Source of the DNA: Fulvivirga ligni
GTDB lineage: Bacteria; Bacteroidota; Bacteroidia; Cytophagales; Cyclobacteriaceae
Assembly: GCF_021389935.1 (NCBI RefSeq)
Contig: NZ_CP089979.1
Coordinates: forward strand, 3,081,001 to 3,145,000
Direction of reading: 5' to 3'
DNA length: 64,000 bases
Shown: positions 54,618-64,000 of the stretch, in pieces
Position numbering within the stretch: the stretch's first letter is position 1
Layout of the letters: every line of letters starts with the position of its first letter
Position numbers and translations under genes: made by a program
Notes under the pieces: model-generated
The model's input: the letters and a program-made list of their open reading frames with translations, nothing else
Told to the model about the DNA's origin: nothing
The model's database searches: none

Positions 54618-57011
54618 ATGGATATGATCAAAAATTACCTGACCTCCGCACTTAGATATTTTCTTCGACATAAATTCTTTACCGTTATTAACATACTTGG
54701 CCTGGCTGTTGGCTTTGCCAGTGCTTTGCTGCTATCTATTTTCGTATGGCAGGAGACTAGCTATGATAAGTTTCACGAAAATAAGGAGCGAATAGCTCGC
54801 GTAGTGATGGAGTATTCATTCTCGGGAGAGAAAAGCAAGCATGCTGTAAATGGATCCATAGTAGGTCCCACTTTTTCCAGAGAATTTCCTGAAGTAAAAG
54901 CAGCTGTTAGGTTTGATGTATATCCGCGAACAGTTAAGTACAAGGACAAACTGTATGAGGAAACTAAATTTCTCCATGCAGATTCTACCTTTTTTGAGGC
55001 ATTCTCTTTCGATCTGATTTCGGGTAATGAAAAAACTGCACTCGCTAGCCCTAATAAGGTGGTGCTCACACCTGAGTCTGCTAACAAATATTTCGGAACC
55101 ACAGATGTGCTGGGCGAAACTATAAAGGTAGGAACCAAAGATTATGAAATCACTGGTGTTATTAAGCCAGCGCCAGCTACATCTCAAATAAAATATGATT
55201 TCATAGGCTCCTTTTCGTCATTATGGGCTTACCAAAACGAACAATGGAGCTCTGCTAATTATCCTACCTATCTATTGCTCAACCAGGCTGGGGACTTCGC
55301 AACCCTTCAACAAAAGATAGATGACTACATGCTGAGCAAGAGACAGGAAATGCGAATGGATGCTGAAAATCATTTGGGCTTTATATTAGAGCCGCTCATT
55401 GACGTGCATTTAAAGTCTGAAGTATCCGGTTTAGAGCCAAATGTAAATATCACGTATATCTACCTTTTCAGCGTAGTGGCTTTCCTTATCCTTTTAGTGG
55501 CCTGTGTCAACTATGTGAATCTGGCTACAGCCCGATCTGTTGAAAGAGGCACTGAAGTAGGCGTGAGGAAGGTGCTTGGAGCTAGTAAAGGGCAGTTGTT
55601 TGTTCAATATATCAATGAATCAGTACTCAGCGTATTTTCTGCCGCTGTGTTAGGTATAGCTTTAACCACGGCTGTTTTACCTTTCTTTAACCAAACGCTT
55701 AATAAAACCTATTCAATTGGGCTGATCATGGAGCCACAGGTGATAGCTGTTATCTTAGCTGTATTGGTGGTAGTGGCAATTTTAGCTGGAGTATACCCGG
55801 CATTTGTATTATCTAGGTTTGCCCCGGCTAAAACCCTGAAGGGAGCGGTAAAAAGTTCTAAAGGCGGTGTGGTTTTAAGACGTTCATTGATTGTTTTTCA
55901 ATTCATTGTATCAGCCATGCTTATTATCTCTTCTTTAGGTATTTATAAGCAGCTTAACTATATCAAAACCACAGACCTGGGGTATCAAAGGGATCATGTC
56001 ATCGCCTTGTCTATCAGTGGAAAGGATTCAAGGAAATTTCAGACGTTAAAATCACAGCTTATCCAATTTCCTCAGATTGAATCCATGACTATGGCCTATG
56101 AAACTCCTACCGAGATAGGCTGGGGAGATGGCATAGAAACCTCTGATGGTAACAGTCTCATGATTACCGCCAATCCGGTAGAATATAATTATCTCAAAAC
56201 GCTTAATATCAAGCTATTGGCAGGCAGAGATTTTGATGAAAGAGATCAGAAACAGGCCTTTGCACCAAATTCAGATTCACTTCAGGCGCTTCATATGAAT
56301 GTAATATTTAATGAGGAAGCAGTAAAGCAGCTTGGCTGGACAGCGGAGGAAGCCGTGGGGCAGGTGATCAATTATAAATCTGAAAACACTGAAATTATAG
56401 GAGTGATGGATGATTTTCATTTCGCTGCCTTACATGAGAAAGTGGGGCCACTGGCACTGTTTGTAGATGATATTTATGGACAGGTAATGATAAGAATTAA
56501 TGGAGATGATGTGAGTGGTGCACTTGCCAATATCGGAAATGTTTGGTCACAGGTGTATCCAGACTTACCTTATAGTCCTATTTTCTTGAACGATGAATAT
56601 AACGGACTCTATGAAACTGAGCAGCAATTAGGGAAGTTGTTCGTGTTTTTTACCTCATTAGCTATCTTTTTGGGCTGTATTGGTTTATTAGGCTTATCAG
56701 CGCTTATGATCAGTCATAGAATAAAAGAAATAGGTATAAGAAAGGTGTTGGGAGCGTCTTTAAGTAGCATTGTTACGCTTCTGTCAGCAGACTTTGCCAA
56801 GCTGATTTTGGTAGCTGTGGTAATAGCCGCACCGCTGAGCTGGTATATTATGAGCAGATGGCTTCAAGGCTTTGCTTATCACATAGATATGCCTTGGGAG
56901 GTGTTTATTATCTCGGGTGTGGTTTTGGTGGCTGTATCGTTACTTACCATTAGTACTCAAACTATTGGTGCTGCCATGCGAAACCCTTCAGATGTAATTC
57001 GCAATGATTAA
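54618..57011 (+). CDS. MacB/FtsX-type ABC transporter permease
   Basis: A 797-residue inner-membrane protein with the Bacteroidota double FtsX layout. An N-terminal helix (FTVINILGLAVGFASALLLSIF) is followed by a MacB_PCD periplasmic domain (to ~280), an FtsX triplet of helices near 285-400 (ERGTEVGVRKVLGAS motif), a second MacB-like periplasmic domain and a second FtsX triplet (RIKEIGIRKVLGASLSSIV) at the end. No ATP-binding subunit gene lies next to it, so the ATPase is encoded elsewhere. Such permeases export peptides, antibiotics or lipoproteins by mechanotransmission; the substrate here is unknown. Its end overlaps the convergent AraC gene by four bases. Confidence 0.92.
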   Translation: MDMIKNYLTSALRYFLRHKFFTVINILGLAVGFASALLLSIFVWQETSYDKFHENKERIARVVMEYSFSGEKSKHAVNGSIVGPTFSREFPEVKAAVRFDVYPRTVKYKDKLYEETKFLHADSTFFEAFSFDLISGNEKTALASPNKVVLTPESANKYFGTTDVLGETIKVGTKDYEITGVIKPAPATSQIKYDFIGSFSSLWAYQNEQWSSANYPTYLLLNQAGDFATLQQKIDDYMLSKRQEMRMDAENHLGFILEPLIDVHLKSEVSGLEPNVNITYIYLFSVVAFLILLVACVNYVNLATARSVERGTEVGVRKVLGASKGQLFVQYINESVLSVFSAAVLGIALTTAVLPFFNQTLNKTYSIGLIMEPQVIAVILAVLVVVAILAGVYPAFVLSRFAPAKTLKGAVKSSKGGVVLRRSLIVFQFIVSAMLIISSLGIYKQLNYIKTTDLGYQRDHVIALSISGKDSRKFQTLKSQLIQFPQIESMTMAYETPTEIGWGDGIETSDGNSLMITANPVEYNYLKTLNIKLLAGRDFDERDQKQAFAPNSDSLQALHMNVIFNEEAVKQLGWTAEEAVGQVINYKSENTEIIGVMDDFHFAALHEKVGPLALFVDDIYGQVMIRINGDDVSGALANIGNVWSQVYPDLPYSPIFLNDEYNGLYETEQQLGKLFVFFTSLAIFLGCIGLLGLSALMISHRIKEIGIRKVLGASLSSIVTLLSADFAKLILVAVVIAAPLSWYIMSRWLQGFAYHIDMPWEVFIISGVVLVAVSLLTISTQTIGAAMRNPSDVIRND

Positions 57012-57925
57012 TTATTCTGCTGATAGCTTTTAGGGGTGCAACCCACTTCTTGCTTGAAGGCGCGAATAAAATGAGATAGATTTTCAAAGCCCGAAGAGAA
57101 GCATACTTCTGTTATATTCTTGTCAGAAGATTCTAAATCTCTTTGGGCTAGCTTTATTCTTTCTTTCAAAATGTACTGACTAGGTGTTTCACCCATGGTC
57201 TCTTTGAATTTCTGGAAAAAGCTGGTTCTGCTCATGCAAGCAATTTTGGCTACTTCATCCAAGCTTATTTTTCCTCTTAAATTCTGTTTCATATATTGGA
57301 TGGCGGCAGCCAGAGGATTTTGGTTAGACCATAAAGAGTGAGAAGATTCAAACAAGGATCTGGCCTGGGTCTGCATCAGTCTGATCAGCATTTCCTGTAA
57401 GGTGAGCTGCACCATGATGTCCTTTACCTTTCCCTGCTCGCTCTTGGTTATCTTAATGATCCTGTCAATAGTGTCGGCCAATTCCTGGGTATTGTTTAGG
57501 TGTAACGAAGCTAAATTGATTTCCCACTCACCCCAACCATCAGCTTTTGGGTGATATTCTGCGAGACGGTTTACCGTGTTTTTTATAACATCCTGCGAAA
57601 TGGTTAAAGCAATACATCGGGTAGGAGTATCCATTTCAGCATCTGGAAAATCTATATGCATATGTTCACCAGGAGGTAAAATCACTGACTCTCCGGGCAG
57701 ATATTCAAAGGCTGGAGTTGAATCCAGCTTCATTATTTTTCTACCACTGAGCATACTTGTTAGTACAAAGTCATTGAACATAAGGTCCACATTATGAGCC
57801 GTTTGGTGCGTTTCAAACAAATTTAGCTCACATACATCGAAAGAATAAGAGCTGCGGTTTTCCACTAAAGTGAATAATGACTTCTCTTTTCTATCCGGGA
57901 GGGTGTTGATCAGGTTCTTGTTCAT
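57008..57925 (-). CDS. AraC-family transcriptional regulator
   Basis: A 305-residue regulator. The N-terminal ~160 residues are a cupin-like AraC_N sensor (FNDFVLTSMLSGRKIMKL, PGESVILPPGEHMHIDFP) and the C-terminal ~100 residues carry two helix-turn-helix units (KISLDEVAKIACMSRTSFFQ, NITEVCFSSGFENLSHFI, PKSYQ). It is divergent from the aldehyde dehydrogenase-DUF779 pair, the common layout for a local regulator of those genes, probably sensing an aldehyde or alcohol. A palindrome-like CAAAC-TG-GTTTG (58040-58051) lies between the two starts. Confidence 0.92.
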   Translation of the reverse strand: MNKNLINTLPDRKEKSLFTLVENRSSYSFDVCELNLFETHQTAHNVDLMFNDFVLTSMLSGRKIMKLDSTPAFEYLPGESVILPPGEHMHIDFPDAEMDTPTRCIALTISQDVIKNTVNRLAEYHPKADGWGEWEINLASLHLNNTQELADTIDRIIKITKSEQGKVKDIMVQLTLQEMLIRLMQTQARSLFESSHSLWSNQNPLAAAIQYMKQNLRGKISLDEVAKIACMSRTSFFQKFKETMGETPSQYILKERIKLAQRDLESSDKNITEVCFSSGFENLSHFIRAFKQEVGCTPKSYQQNN

Positions 57926-58039
57926 AGTGGTAGCAGTAGGGGAGTTTGTATGAAGTTAATCAATATTGGCATGATTTCGAACTCATTTCTATACTTTCAA
58001 TCGTTTACGAAGCTTAAAAGTTTGGTTTTGTACACACAG

Positions 58040-58051
58040 CAAACTGGTTTG
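58040..58051. promoter_or_regulatory. Candidate operator between AraC and aldehyde dehydrogenase genes
   Basis: CAAAC and GTTTG flank a two-base centre, forming a short palindrome in the divergent intergenic region. A further GTTTGG-like stretch precedes it. The link to the AraC protein is inferred from position only. Confidence 0.3.
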
Positions 58052-58117
58052 AACGCTCGGCAAAGATTTTTTGATATAAAATTAGCAGCTTGGACTTATT
58101 GAATAAACCCCGCTACT

Positions 58118-59641
58118 ATGGATACTTTAACAAAAGAAAGTAAGGCCGTAAAATGGCCAGAATTTAAACCCCACTATGATCATTTCATTGGAGGCAAATG
58201 GGTTGCCCCCAGCAGTGGAGAGTATTTCGATAATATAAGTCCTATTAATGGACAACCATTTACAAGATCTGCCAGAGGTAATAAAGAAGATATTGAAAAG
58301 GCACTGGATGCCGCTCATAAGGCTTTTCCAAAATGGTCTAAAACAGCTGCTGCTGAAAGAAGCAGAGTACTACTGAGAATAGCAGATATCATAGAGGATA
58401 ATCTTGAGTATTTGGCTCAGGTAGAAACCGTTGATAATGGTAAAGCCATCAGAGAAACACGTGCGGCCGACCTACCGTTATGCGTAGACCATTTCAGATA
58501 CTTTGCCGGAGTAATCAGAGGTGATGAAAGCAGCATGTCTGAGCACGATGCCAATACAATAAGCATTAACCTTCAGGAGCCGCTAGGTGTGGTGGGTCAG
58601 ATCATACCATGGAACTTCCCGCTACTGATGGCCACCTGGAAAATAGCTCCGGCTTTGGCCGCTGGATGTTGTACCGTGGTGAAACCAGCTGAGCAGACAC
58701 CTACAAGTATTATGGTGCTGATGGAGCTCATTCAAGAAGTGGTGCCAGAAGGTGTAATCAATATAGTAACAGGCTATGGTCCAGAGGCAGGTAAGCCATT
58801 GGCAACATCACCAAGAGTGGCCAAAGTGGCATTTACCGGTGAAACTACTACTGGTAGACTGATCATGCAATATGCTTCAGAAAACCTCATTCCAGTGACC
58901 ATGGAATTAGGAGGAAAATCACCTAATATATTCATGCCGAGCATTTTAGAAGCTGATGATGAGTTTTTTGATAAATGTATAGAAGGAGCTGTTATGTTCG
59001 CCCTAAATCAAGGTGAAGTATGTACTTGCCCTTCAAGAGTTTTAGTGCATGAATCTATCGCTGATCAGTTTTTAGAAAGAGTGATCGAGCGAACCAAGGC
59101 CATAAAAATGGGACATCCACTGGCTGATGATACTATGATGGGAGCGCAGGCTTCTAATGATCAGTTTGAAAAGATACTCTCGTACCTTGATATAGGTAAA
59201 AAAGAAGGTGCTGAGGTACTTTGTGGAGGTGAAGCAGCCAAGCTGAATTCCGGATTGGAAAATGGCTACTACGTACAGCCTACCATTTTCAAAGGCCATA
59301 ATAAAATGAGGGTTTTTCAAGAAGAGATATTCGGACCGGTAACCTCTGTTACCACCTTTAAAGATGTAGATGAAGCATTGACCATAGCCAATGACACGCT
59401 GTATGGCCTGGGAGCTGGTTTGTGGACTCGCGATGCTCATGAAATATACCAAATGCCAAGAGCTATTAAGGCTGGCCGTGTATGGGTAAACTGTTATCAC
59501 GCTTATCCGGCACATGCACCATTTGGAGGTTATAAAAAGTCAGGTTTTGGAAGAGAGAATCATAAAATGATGTTAAACCATTACAGGAACACCAAAAATA
59601 TGCTGATCTCTTATGATAAGAAGAAGTTAGGCTTCTTTTAG
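58118..59641 (+). CDS. NAD-dependent aldehyde dehydrogenase (ExaC/AldB-like)
   Basis: A 507-residue ALDH-superfamily enzyme that oxidises aldehydes to acids with NAD(P)+. Visible elements: [22 protein letters not shown], the catalytic Glu in [10 protein letters not shown] and the catalytic Cys in [11 protein letters not shown] (two Cys; the first is the usual nucleophile). Cofactor residues KPAEQTP follow the standard pattern. The C-terminal [30 protein letters not shown] is typical of acetaldehyde/ExaC-AldB enzymes, a group whose genes are often adjacent to DUF779 genes, as here. Substrate is inferred as short-chain aldehyde. It is divergent from the AraC regulator. Confidence 0.93.
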   Translation: MDTLTKESKAVKWPEFKPHYDHFIGGKWVAPSSGEYFDNISPINGQPFTRSARGNKEDIEKALDAAHKAFPKWSKTAAAERSRVLLRIADIIEDNLEYLAQVETVDNGKAIRETRAADLPLCVDHFRYFAGVIRGDESSMSEHDANTISINLQEPLGVVGQIIPWNFPLLMATWKIAPALAAGCCTVVKPAEQTPTSIMVLMELIQEVVPEGVINIVTGYGPEAGKPLATSPRVAKVAFTGETTTGRLIMQYASENLIPVTMELGGKSPNIFMPSILEADDEFFDKCIEGAVMFALNQGEVCTCPSRVLVHESIADQFLERVIERTKAIKMGHPLADDTMMGAQASNDQFEKILSYLDIGKKEGAEVLCGGEAAKLNSGLENGYYVQPTIFKGHNKMRVFQEEIFGPVTSVTTFKDVDEALTIANDTLYGLGAGLWTRDAHEIYQMPRAIKAGRVWVNCYHAYPAHAPFGGYKKSGFGRENHKMMLNHYRNTKNMLISYDKKKLGFF

Positions 59642-59755
59642 TGTAGGGGTAAAATGATATGAGATTGTTCAGGCTCTATCATTAACGTAGATGGTATGCC
59701 GGTGAGGGTTGATCTGCAGGTCAATCCTGCACCGGTATATTTGATTTTAAAGGTT

Positions 59756-60133
59756 ATGGAAGTTAAAAAAGTAAGTAGAATAGATATTACACCTACTGCC
59801 CTGGAGGTAGTAGATCAACTCAAGCATAAATACGGCCCCCTGATGTTTCATCAAAGTGGAGGCTGTTGTGACGGTTCGTCCCCCATGTGTTTTGAAGATG
59901 GAGAATTCAGAATAGGTGACAGCGATGTGAAGCTGGGAGAGGTGAGAGGCTGCCCATTCTATATGTCAAGAGATCAGTTTGAATACTGGAAGCACACCCA
60001 CCTTACTTTAGATGTAACGCCTGGGCGTGGTTCCAGCTTTTCATTAGAGATACCGCTCGGTATCAGGTTCATTATCCGCTCTCGCCTTTTTACAGATGAG
60101 GAGTGGGAGGTGCTAGAAAAGAATCCGATTTAG
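59756..60133 (+). CDS. DUF779 family protein, partner of the aldehyde dehydrogenase
   Basis: A 125-residue protein of the DUF779 family with the motif HQSGGCCDGSSPMCFEDGEF and the later GCPFYMSRDQFEYWKHTHLTLDVTPGRG. The paired cysteines suggest metal binding. The ATG at 59756 (MEVKKVSRIDITP) is preferred over 59696, which would add a non-conserved leader. Genes for this family sit beside ALDH genes in many bacteria; its role is not established. The end overlaps the alpha-2-macroglobulin gene on the other strand by four bases. Confidence 0.85.
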   Translation: MEVKKVSRIDITPTALEVVDQLKHKYGPLMFHQSGGCCDGSSPMCFEDGEFRIGDSDVKLGEVRGCPFYMSRDQFEYWKHTHLTLDVTPGRGSSFSLEIPLGIRFIIRSRLFTDEEWEVLEKNPI

Positions 60134-63100
60134 TGAACTGTTACCGAACTCCCTTTCTCCCAATCTTTAAATTCTTCAGTATAATATAAATAGGCGGAGC
60201 TGGCAGGTGCAGTGAAAGTACCTTTCAGTTCGGCTTTTAAATCAAGGTCTACAGATTTGGTTTCAGCAGGTCCCATTTCTGTGTAGTAAAGAATCAGGTT
60301 GTCATTGATGATCTCATAAAAATCAAACACTTCTTTTTCCTGTAGTTCTTTCAGTTGCCATGGTTGCAAGCTCAACCCCGCCGGAATGCCGATGTTGGCA
60401 ATAGTCATAGGTAGGCCATTTTGCTTTTTGTTTTTAATTTCGATGTGAAGCCTTACCGTCTCATTCATGTTCACATCATTCGCTTGAAGCTGTTGTTTTA
60501 GGGCTACGCTGCAGTTTTTATCAGATACCGGTGTTTTCGTATGCCATACAAAGTTTAAACCATATGGAATAGCCTTGCCGGTTTCACTAAACTTTACTCG
60601 TATCGGCGTTGCTCCTTTACTGGATAACTGATGCTGATCAATGTCAAAATGTACCAACTGCATGCTTTCTTCCTTATATTTTTGTGTATTAAGCAACTGA
60701 TTCTGAGCATAAAGCTCAATCACGCCATCAGAATTCTGAGTGTTTAAGAGTTTCGCATATTGGGTAAAGGCCATTAATGTGAGGGTAGTAGCCTGTGTAC
60801 TGCCATAGCCGTAATAACCTCTTTGAGATACTAAAAACTGAATACATTCATTGATCAGATTGAGATTGTGTTGATTGTTTTTGAGCAAAGCAACGGTCCA
60901 AAAAGCTACAGTTTCAACCTTCAGAGATTTGCCATAGCTTCTAACTATTGATTCATTTGCTTTGAGTTCGCCAATACCTTGAGTAGCCACTGCCTCTTGA
61001 AATTTATCCACCAGAAACTGATAGTCTTTCATTAGGTTAAAGTTGTAAGCTGCACTAGCTAGCAGCGCCATTTTATACATGTCCTTGCTTTTGAGAGCTT
61101 CTTTTAAGGCAGTATCATATTCATCCTTTACAGATTCAAGGCTCCCTGTTTCACTCATTACATATACGATGTAAGCGTTGTTCACTTCCTTGGAGGCGGC
61201 AGAAAAACCATATTTGCCATGCTTCTGTTTGAAGCCCCCTTTTCCATCTTTTCTGCTCATTAGCCAATCCTGGGTTCTCTTTATCATGCTGCTGCTAACT
61301 CCGGAATATACTTTAGCCATTTCATGAAATTCTAACAAACCATAGGCTGATAGGGCTTCATGGGCTGCCGGGTGACCGAACCACTCGAAACCACCACCTT
61401 TAATTTCATAAGCCATTAATCGCCTGTAACCATCTTGAATAAGTCGAGTGGCCCTATTCCTTACTTCCATATTAAAGCTACCCGTTTCTTCCATAAACTG
61501 TAATGCCAAGATATTGGGGAACGTGCTGGAGGAAACCTGTTCAAAACACCCATGTGGAGTTCTCAATATGGATTCAATGCCCTGGGAGATATCATTTAAC
61601 AGGCTAGGGTAAGCATTTAATTCGGCCTTGAAAGTGCCTTTTTCTATTTCGCCTAAGTCTATCATGTATGTGCTGTCCATTACACTGGCTGCATGGCTAA
61701 GGTGTCTGGGGAATCCCACAGATTTAATGTTCAGCTTCTGATGGATTTTGTCTGAATAGCTACCACAATCTAGGGTTATGTCTATCAGGTATTGACCTTC
61801 CATTTGGTTGGTTAGCAAAGTGTACCACACTGTAACTACCTCATTTGGTGGAACATTGATCGACTGAGATGCATCTTCAAGTAAATGAAAACCATTCGAC
61901 GCATTCACCTTTAATGTGGCTTCTTTTATCTTTTTGGTTTCATTTTTTACCTGCACAGGTATTCTTAGGGTATCTTCAAAACCTAAATATTGAGGAAGTT
62001 TCGCATATAATGACATGGGTAACTGAGTAAAATAGCTTTTCTCAGCTCTACCTATCTCACCTGTAGTGCTAAAACCTTCTGCGGTAATCTTAAAACTGCT
62101 CACCTCATCATTGTTGTAAAATGATACTTCAGCTTCACCTTTTGTATTGGTAATAATGTTGGGGTTCCAGTAAATGGTGCTTCTGAAATCACTTCTTTCT
62201 TCTTCTTTTGATGGGGGCGCTACATAAAACTCCCTTGAAGCGGAGAATTTTTTAGGTCCTATGCTGATATGATTGTAAACGGCCTTTTTCTTTTCTGACT
62301 TCAGGTTATAGTATGGGGTGGACTTCAATGTTATGAGAAGTGCCCCATTGGCTCCACGGCTACCATAAAGAGCTGAGGCCATTTGCGGACTCAATATCTC
62401 AACGCTCTGAATATCAGTGCTATTGATAAAGCTGCTATTAAGAAAATTTTGATTTGCACTAGAAGCCAATGGATGCCCATTAATAACATAAAGTGGCTCT
62501 GTTTCTCCAGAAATTGAGCCTACTCCTCTAATTCTTATATTCGGGGTGGGCATTGGTTCCTGCCTGGTTATCTGAACACCGGCTACCTGACCTTGCAGCG
62601 CCTGGGCTACATTGGTGATTTCAGGGTTAGTATAATTTACTACAGATACAGACCCCGTTAAACTGGATTTTGTCACTGTCGCATATCCAGTAACTACCAC
62701 CTCGCTAAGCTGCTGTACATCAGAAGATAAACTAATATCTAATTGGTCAGATTGAGGTGTACCCACTACCTTATTCCTTTTTTTAGATTCTGGGGTTAAG
62801 ATTTCTCTATCTTCATAGTCAAATTGGAAAGAGCTATTATCTGATGAGCCAAAATCATTGTTCTCTTGCTCATCTAATATTATCTTATTGGGCTGCTTGG
62901 TAAGGAGCATTTTTCTTACCGTAGCATCAGCATTCTTAAAAAGAAAGTGGCCTTCCGTGGTAGTAGTAACATTGATGATTCGATATGCGTTGCCCAGCTC
63001 CATAAGCGTTACCTCTCCATGGATAGGTTTGTCATGTTTATCCACAATCCTACCTGCAACATTCTTCGCTTTTTCAGGGATATAAGTGATGCTTTTATTA

Positions 63101-63999
63101 GGATTTTGAACCTCGGCCCACTTGAACCTTCTCCAGCCCTGTGTGAGTAAGAGGTAGTCCATGGCTTCCGTTGCTTTTGGTTCATCGGGGTCAAAATAGA
63201 AAGAGGGCTCCTGTATTTCTCCCTTTAGTTCTGAAGATAATAACAGTGACGAAAGGATGTTATCCTGCTTATCATCTGCAAAGGTCAGCAGCTTGTCGTC
63301 TACCACGGCTAACGAAAGCTTTCCCTGCACAGGCTGGTTGTCACTATCCAATGTTCTGATTTTGAGCTTAACTTTCTCCCGAGGCTGATAGTCATCATGA
63401 TTGGTTTCCAGTTGTATTTTAAGGGTTTTGTGAGGGTTGATGAATACCAGGCGTTCGCACTGCTCCAGGTGTTTTTCATTAAACAGTGTGAATACTGCTA
63501 TGCCTGCAGGAAAGTCTTCCGTGTTTACTTTTATACTATTTGAGCCAGCGGATAAGCTGATCATTTCTGAATAGTATAAAGCGCCATGTGCCTGACCTAC
63601 CAAATATCCCTGGGTTTTGTCGGGAGAATAAATCTCCCACTGCAGCTGAGTATCATCATGATTTTTCAATTGCAGCGTGTACCCACCTGATTTGGTTGTT
63701 GGTAATGGTAAATGATCTTCATTACCACTTGGTGAGCTGATTTTAGCAAAGTATTGCTTTCCCGCTCTAGGAGTGAACTCAAAAGCGCCCATTCCCATAT
63801 GAAAGCTTTGGAAACTAGTAACTAAAAGCCCATCATTATCAATGATTTCACCACTTATATCAGCTCCTTTATTCATTTCATTTAAAGCCTTGAAGCCCAT
63901 CTTAGTCGGTTGATTGACTACCATGTCACCACCTTCCGGAAAGAACTGAACTGTCACCTTATTCAAAACAATGGGGATAGATCTTGAAATAGATTCTTC
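60130..63999 (-). CDS. Alpha-2-macroglobulin-like protein with embedded carboxypeptidase-regulatory and TonB plug domains (N-terminus beyond window)
   Basis: At least 1289 residues; the frame is still open at the right edge (reads EESISRSIPIVLNKVTVQFF), so the start is missing. Near the visible N-terminus is FFPEGGDMVV, an MG-type beginning. MG domains are followed by a carboxypeptidase-regulatory-like unit (VAGRIVDKHDKPIHGEVTL), then a SusC-type plug (VVVTGYATVTKSSLTGSV ... YGSRGANGALLITL, about 62330-62710), further MG domains, and the thioester loop GCFEQ (61537-61551) in HGCFEQVSSSTFPN with the following alpha/alpha toroid (GGGFEWFGHPAAHEALSAYG). No beta-barrel follows the plug. Alpha-2-macroglobulins trap proteases by covalent thioester; the plug may serve as a protein-docking module. 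The mixture is the notable point. Confidence 0.85.
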   Translation of the reverse strand, partial: EESISRSIPIVLNKVTVQFFPEGGDMVVNQPTKMGFKALNEMNKGADISGEIIDNDGLLVTSFQSFHMGMGAFEFTPRAGKQYFAKISSPSGNEDHLPLPTTKSGGYTLQLKNHDDTQLQWEIYSPDKTQGYLVGQAHGALYYSEMISLSAGSNSIKVNTEDFPAGIAVFTLFNEKHLEQCERLVFINPHKTLKIQLETNHDDYQPREKVKLKIRTLDSDNQPVQGKLSLAVVDDKLLTFADDKQDNILSSLLLSSELKGEIQEPSFYFDPDEPKATEAMDYLLLTQGWRRFKWAEVQNPNKSITYIPEKAKNVAGRIVDKHDKPIHGEVTLMELGNAYRIINVTTTTEGHFLFKNADATVRKMLLTKQPNKIILDEQENNDFGSSDNSSFQFDYEDREILTPESKKRNKVVGTPQSDQLDISLSSDVQQLSEVVVTGYATVTKSSLTGSVSVVNYTNPEITNVAQALQGQVAGVQITRQEPMPTPNIRIRGVGSISGETEPLYVINGHPLASSANQNFLNSSFINSTDIQSVEILSPQMASALYGSRGANGALLITLKSTPYYNLKSEKKKAVYNHISIGPKKFSASREFYVAPPSKEEERSDFRSTIYWNPNIITNTKGEAEVSFYNNDEVSSFKITAEGFSTTGEIGRAEKSYFTQLPMSLYAKLPQYLGFEDTLRIPVQVKNETKKIKEATLKVNASNGFHLLEDASQSINVPPNEVVTVWYTLLTNQMEGQYLIDITLDCGSYSDKIHQKLNIKSVGFPRHLSHAASVMDSTYMIDLGEIEKGTFKAELNAYPSLLNDISQGIESILRTPHGCFEQVSSSTFPNILALQFMEETGSFNMEVRNRATRLIQDGYRRLMAYEIKGGGFEWFGHPAAHEALSAYGLLEFHEMAKVYSGVSSSMIKRTQDWLMSRKDGKGGFKQKHGKYGFSAASKEVNNAYIVYVMSETGSLESVKDEYDTALKEALKSKDMYKMALLASAAYNFNLMKDYQFLVDKFQEAVATQGIGELKANESIVRSYGKSLKVETVAFWTVALLKNNQHNLNLINECIQFLVSQRGYYGYGSTQATTLTLMAFTQYAKLLNTQNSDGVIELYAQNQLLNTQKYKEESMQLVHFDIDQHQLSSKGATPIRVKFSETGKAIPYGLNFVWHTKTPVSDKNCSVALKQQLQANDVNMNETVRLHIEIKNKKQNGLPMTIANIGIPAGLSLQPWQLKELQEKEVFDFYEIINDNLILYYTEMGPAETKSVDLDLKAELKGTFTAPASSAYLYYTEEFKDWEKGSSVTVH

Positions 64000-64000
64000 A

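Noticed and set aside
63964-63966. TTG at 63966 as the real start of the alpha-2-macroglobulin-like gene
   Set aside because: The frame continues open to the window edge and no signal peptide follows the TTG, so the gene is simply cut by the edge.

Overview
The window looks like chromosome from a Bacteroidota bacterium, most likely of the Cytophagales (Fulvivirga/Marivirga-like; genus is inference). The signs are type IX secretion (T9SS) sorting domains of both type A and type B, a SusC/SusD pair with ECF sigma factor and FecR anti-sigma factor, PorP/SprF and OmpA partners, CheB-CheR-histidine kinase fusions, DUF3857 proteins, low-GC sequence, and TAnnTTTG-like promoter elements. No rRNA, tRNA, CRISPR array, insertion sequence or phage gene was recognised. 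No gene-free stretch reaches 300 bases; the two longest (29455-29751 and 32638-32932) are described below.

Layout. 1-4335: end of a YfcC-type transporter, GMP reductase (guaC), a solitary xylose-type sugar-binding protein, and pyrR-pyrB. 4387-18089 (all minus strand): a self-contained polysaccharide utilisation locus reading ECF sigma factor, FecR anti-sigma factor, SusC with an STN signalling domain, SusD lipoprotein, and a giant T9SS-secreted enzyme with two complete GH87-type alpha-1,3-glucanase modules. The inferred substrate is alpha-1,3-glucan (mutan or fungal wall glucan) or nigeran. 18268-29454: housekeeping and small genes (DoxX-like, zinc transporter of the CDF family, peroxiredoxin-like, two overlapping DUF3857/transglutaminase-like genes of which the second has lost its active site, a MORN-tailed membrane protein, PepSY-like, IF2_N-like, TerB-like and a secreted Cys/His protein).

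29752-32637: a T9SS type A surface protein, followed by a convergent gap with three hairpins, one about 75 nt long. 32933-44885: a signalling island with four histidine kinases, four response regulators and a CheB/CheR methylesterase/methyltransferase fusion, arranged as a tight minus-strand operon and a divergent NarL-type kinase/regulator pair plus one more cytoplasmic kinase.

45084-54392: a very large repeat-rich T9SS type B adhesin-like gene, a PorP/SprF-like outer-membrane protein and a PorE-like OmpA protein, the usual partner set for surface attachment of type B cargo. In this sequence the adhesin has a one-base insertion in a G run that cuts off its sorting domain.

54618-64000: a MacB/FtsX-type permease; an AraC regulator divergent from an aldehyde dehydrogenase-DUF779 pair; and an alpha-2-macroglobulin-like protein with thioester motif that carries a SusC-type carboxypeptidase-regulatory plus TonB plug cassette inside it. 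The last gene runs off the right edge.
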